Origin: Rhodospirillaceae bacterium
Lineage (GTDB): Bacteria; Pseudomonadota; Alphaproteobacteria; SP197
NCBI GenBank assembly: GCA_018700655.1
Contig: JABIUG010000420.1
Coordinates: forward strand, 1 to 7,116
DNA: 7,116 bases
Direction: 5' to 3'
Shown piece by piece: positions 6,711-7,116 of this stretch. The notes beneath the pieces are model-generated. The model searched no databases, was not told the origin of the DNA, and saw only the letters and a list, made by a program, of their open reading frames with translations. The position numbers and the translations under genes were made by a program. Position 1 is the first letter of the stretch. The number at the start of each line of letters is the position of its first letter.

Positions 6711-7116
6711 GATGCTGCCCAGCGCTCGCCAAGGCGTTCGTACAAGGGGGCGAGTTCGGCCGTAATCGTCGCGGCCTCCTCGTCGCTCAGGATGCTGCGC
6801 CACTGACCGACGGAATCGGTAAAGATGGGGCGCGCAAGAGAACGGTTGGTGTGGCTGTCGCGGCCGGTCACCCGTTTAACCGTCTCCCGCTCGCGGTGAG
6901 TGGCACAAAGATCGATCTCAGCCACATCCGCATGCCAGGGTTCGTCCAGGCCGGAAAGAAGTGCTGCCATCGCGGTACCGGTTGATCCGACCAGGTCACT
7001 ATAGTCAATTTCGAGATAACCCGATCCACTGCCCCGGCCCAACCGATCCCCAAGAGCATCCCAGACACGCTGTGCCGCGGCCAGGAAGGCCAGCAGGTCA
7101 TCGCCACGCTTGTCAG
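6704..7116 (-). CDS. Probable sulfotransferase, C-terminal part (5' end outside window)
   Basis: The frame is open from the right edge (first full codon at 7114) to a TGA at 6706-6704, giving 136 residues with no need for the internal TTG or GTG starts. YLEIDYSDLVGS (33-44) resembles the strand and D/E-x-L segment of bacterial sulfotransferases, where V-x-Y-E-D-L is usual. A helix and LSGLDEPW follow, as in the FLGLP region. RPIFTDSVGQWR (95-106) matches the common P-I-Y-T-S-S-V-G-x-W-R/K ending, and ILSDEEAATI with LAPLYERLG is the typical last helix. The PAPS 5'-phosphosulfate loop would be in the missing N-terminus, so the call rests on the C-terminus alone. Such an enzyme would move sulfate from PAPS to a sugar hydroxyl. 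Its end overlaps the deacetylase GTG start by 7 nt, placing it in the same operon. Confidence 0.55.
   Translation of the reverse strand, partial: DKRGDDLLAFLAAAQRVWDALGDRLGRGSGSGYLEIDYSDLVGSTGTAMAALLSGLDEPWHADVAEIDLCATHRERETVKRVTGRDSHTNRSLARPIFTDSVGQWRSILSDEEAATITAELAPLYERLGERWAASC

Noticed and set aside
6868..7107. 79-codon minus-strand frame at the right edge
   Set aside because: Overlaps the probable sulfotransferase in another frame; the sulfotransferase frame carries the recognisable C-terminal motifs.

Overview
The window is a gene-dense segment (every gap is 11 bp or less) of a surface-glycan biosynthesis and decoration locus. The DNA is GC-rich, roughly 60% by eye, with strong G/C third-position bias. 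The protein families and tight overlaps fit a proteobacterium, most likely an alphaproteobacterium of Rhodospirillales type. That placement rests on general resemblance only; no rRNA or marker gene is present.

Layout: the left end (1-411, plus strand) is the C-terminal part of a class I SAM-dependent methyltransferase that enters from outside. Eleven bases later it meets the end of a long minus-strand operon. Read in the direction of transcription (right to left), the operon holds: the C-terminal part of a probable sulfotransferase (7116-6704); a NodB-type polysaccharide deacetylase (from 6710); the C-terminal half of a SAM methyltransferase (to 5488); an extended-SDR nucleotide-sugar epimerase/dehydratase (5491-4514); two family-4-like glycosyltransferases (4517-3363 and 3366-2350); and a full-length glutamine-hydrolysing asparagine synthetase-type amidotransferase (2339-423). 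Successive genes overlap by 4-7 nt or are 10 bp apart, so the block is almost certainly one translationally coupled transcript. Its promoter lies beyond the right edge.

How the genes fit together (inference): the SDR enzyme makes or alters a nucleotide sugar, the two glycosyltransferases transfer sugars, and the deacetylase, sulfotransferase, methyltransferase and amidotransferase add or remove N-acetyl, sulfate, methyl and amide groups. The product would be a decorated O-antigen, capsule or glycosylated surface structure.

The clearest anomaly is at 5910-5949. The deacetylase frame breaks after a TGG codon, and its third motif (YPHG) continues in another frame. Within a few codons that frame becomes the middle of a methyltransferase. 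The deacetylase C-terminus and the methyltransferase SAM-binding N-terminus are both absent. This is either a deletion fusion plus a one-base frameshift in the genome, or a sequencing/assembly artefact. I saw no RNA genes, CRISPR array, insertion sequence or convincing terminator, and no new system beyond this glycan locus.
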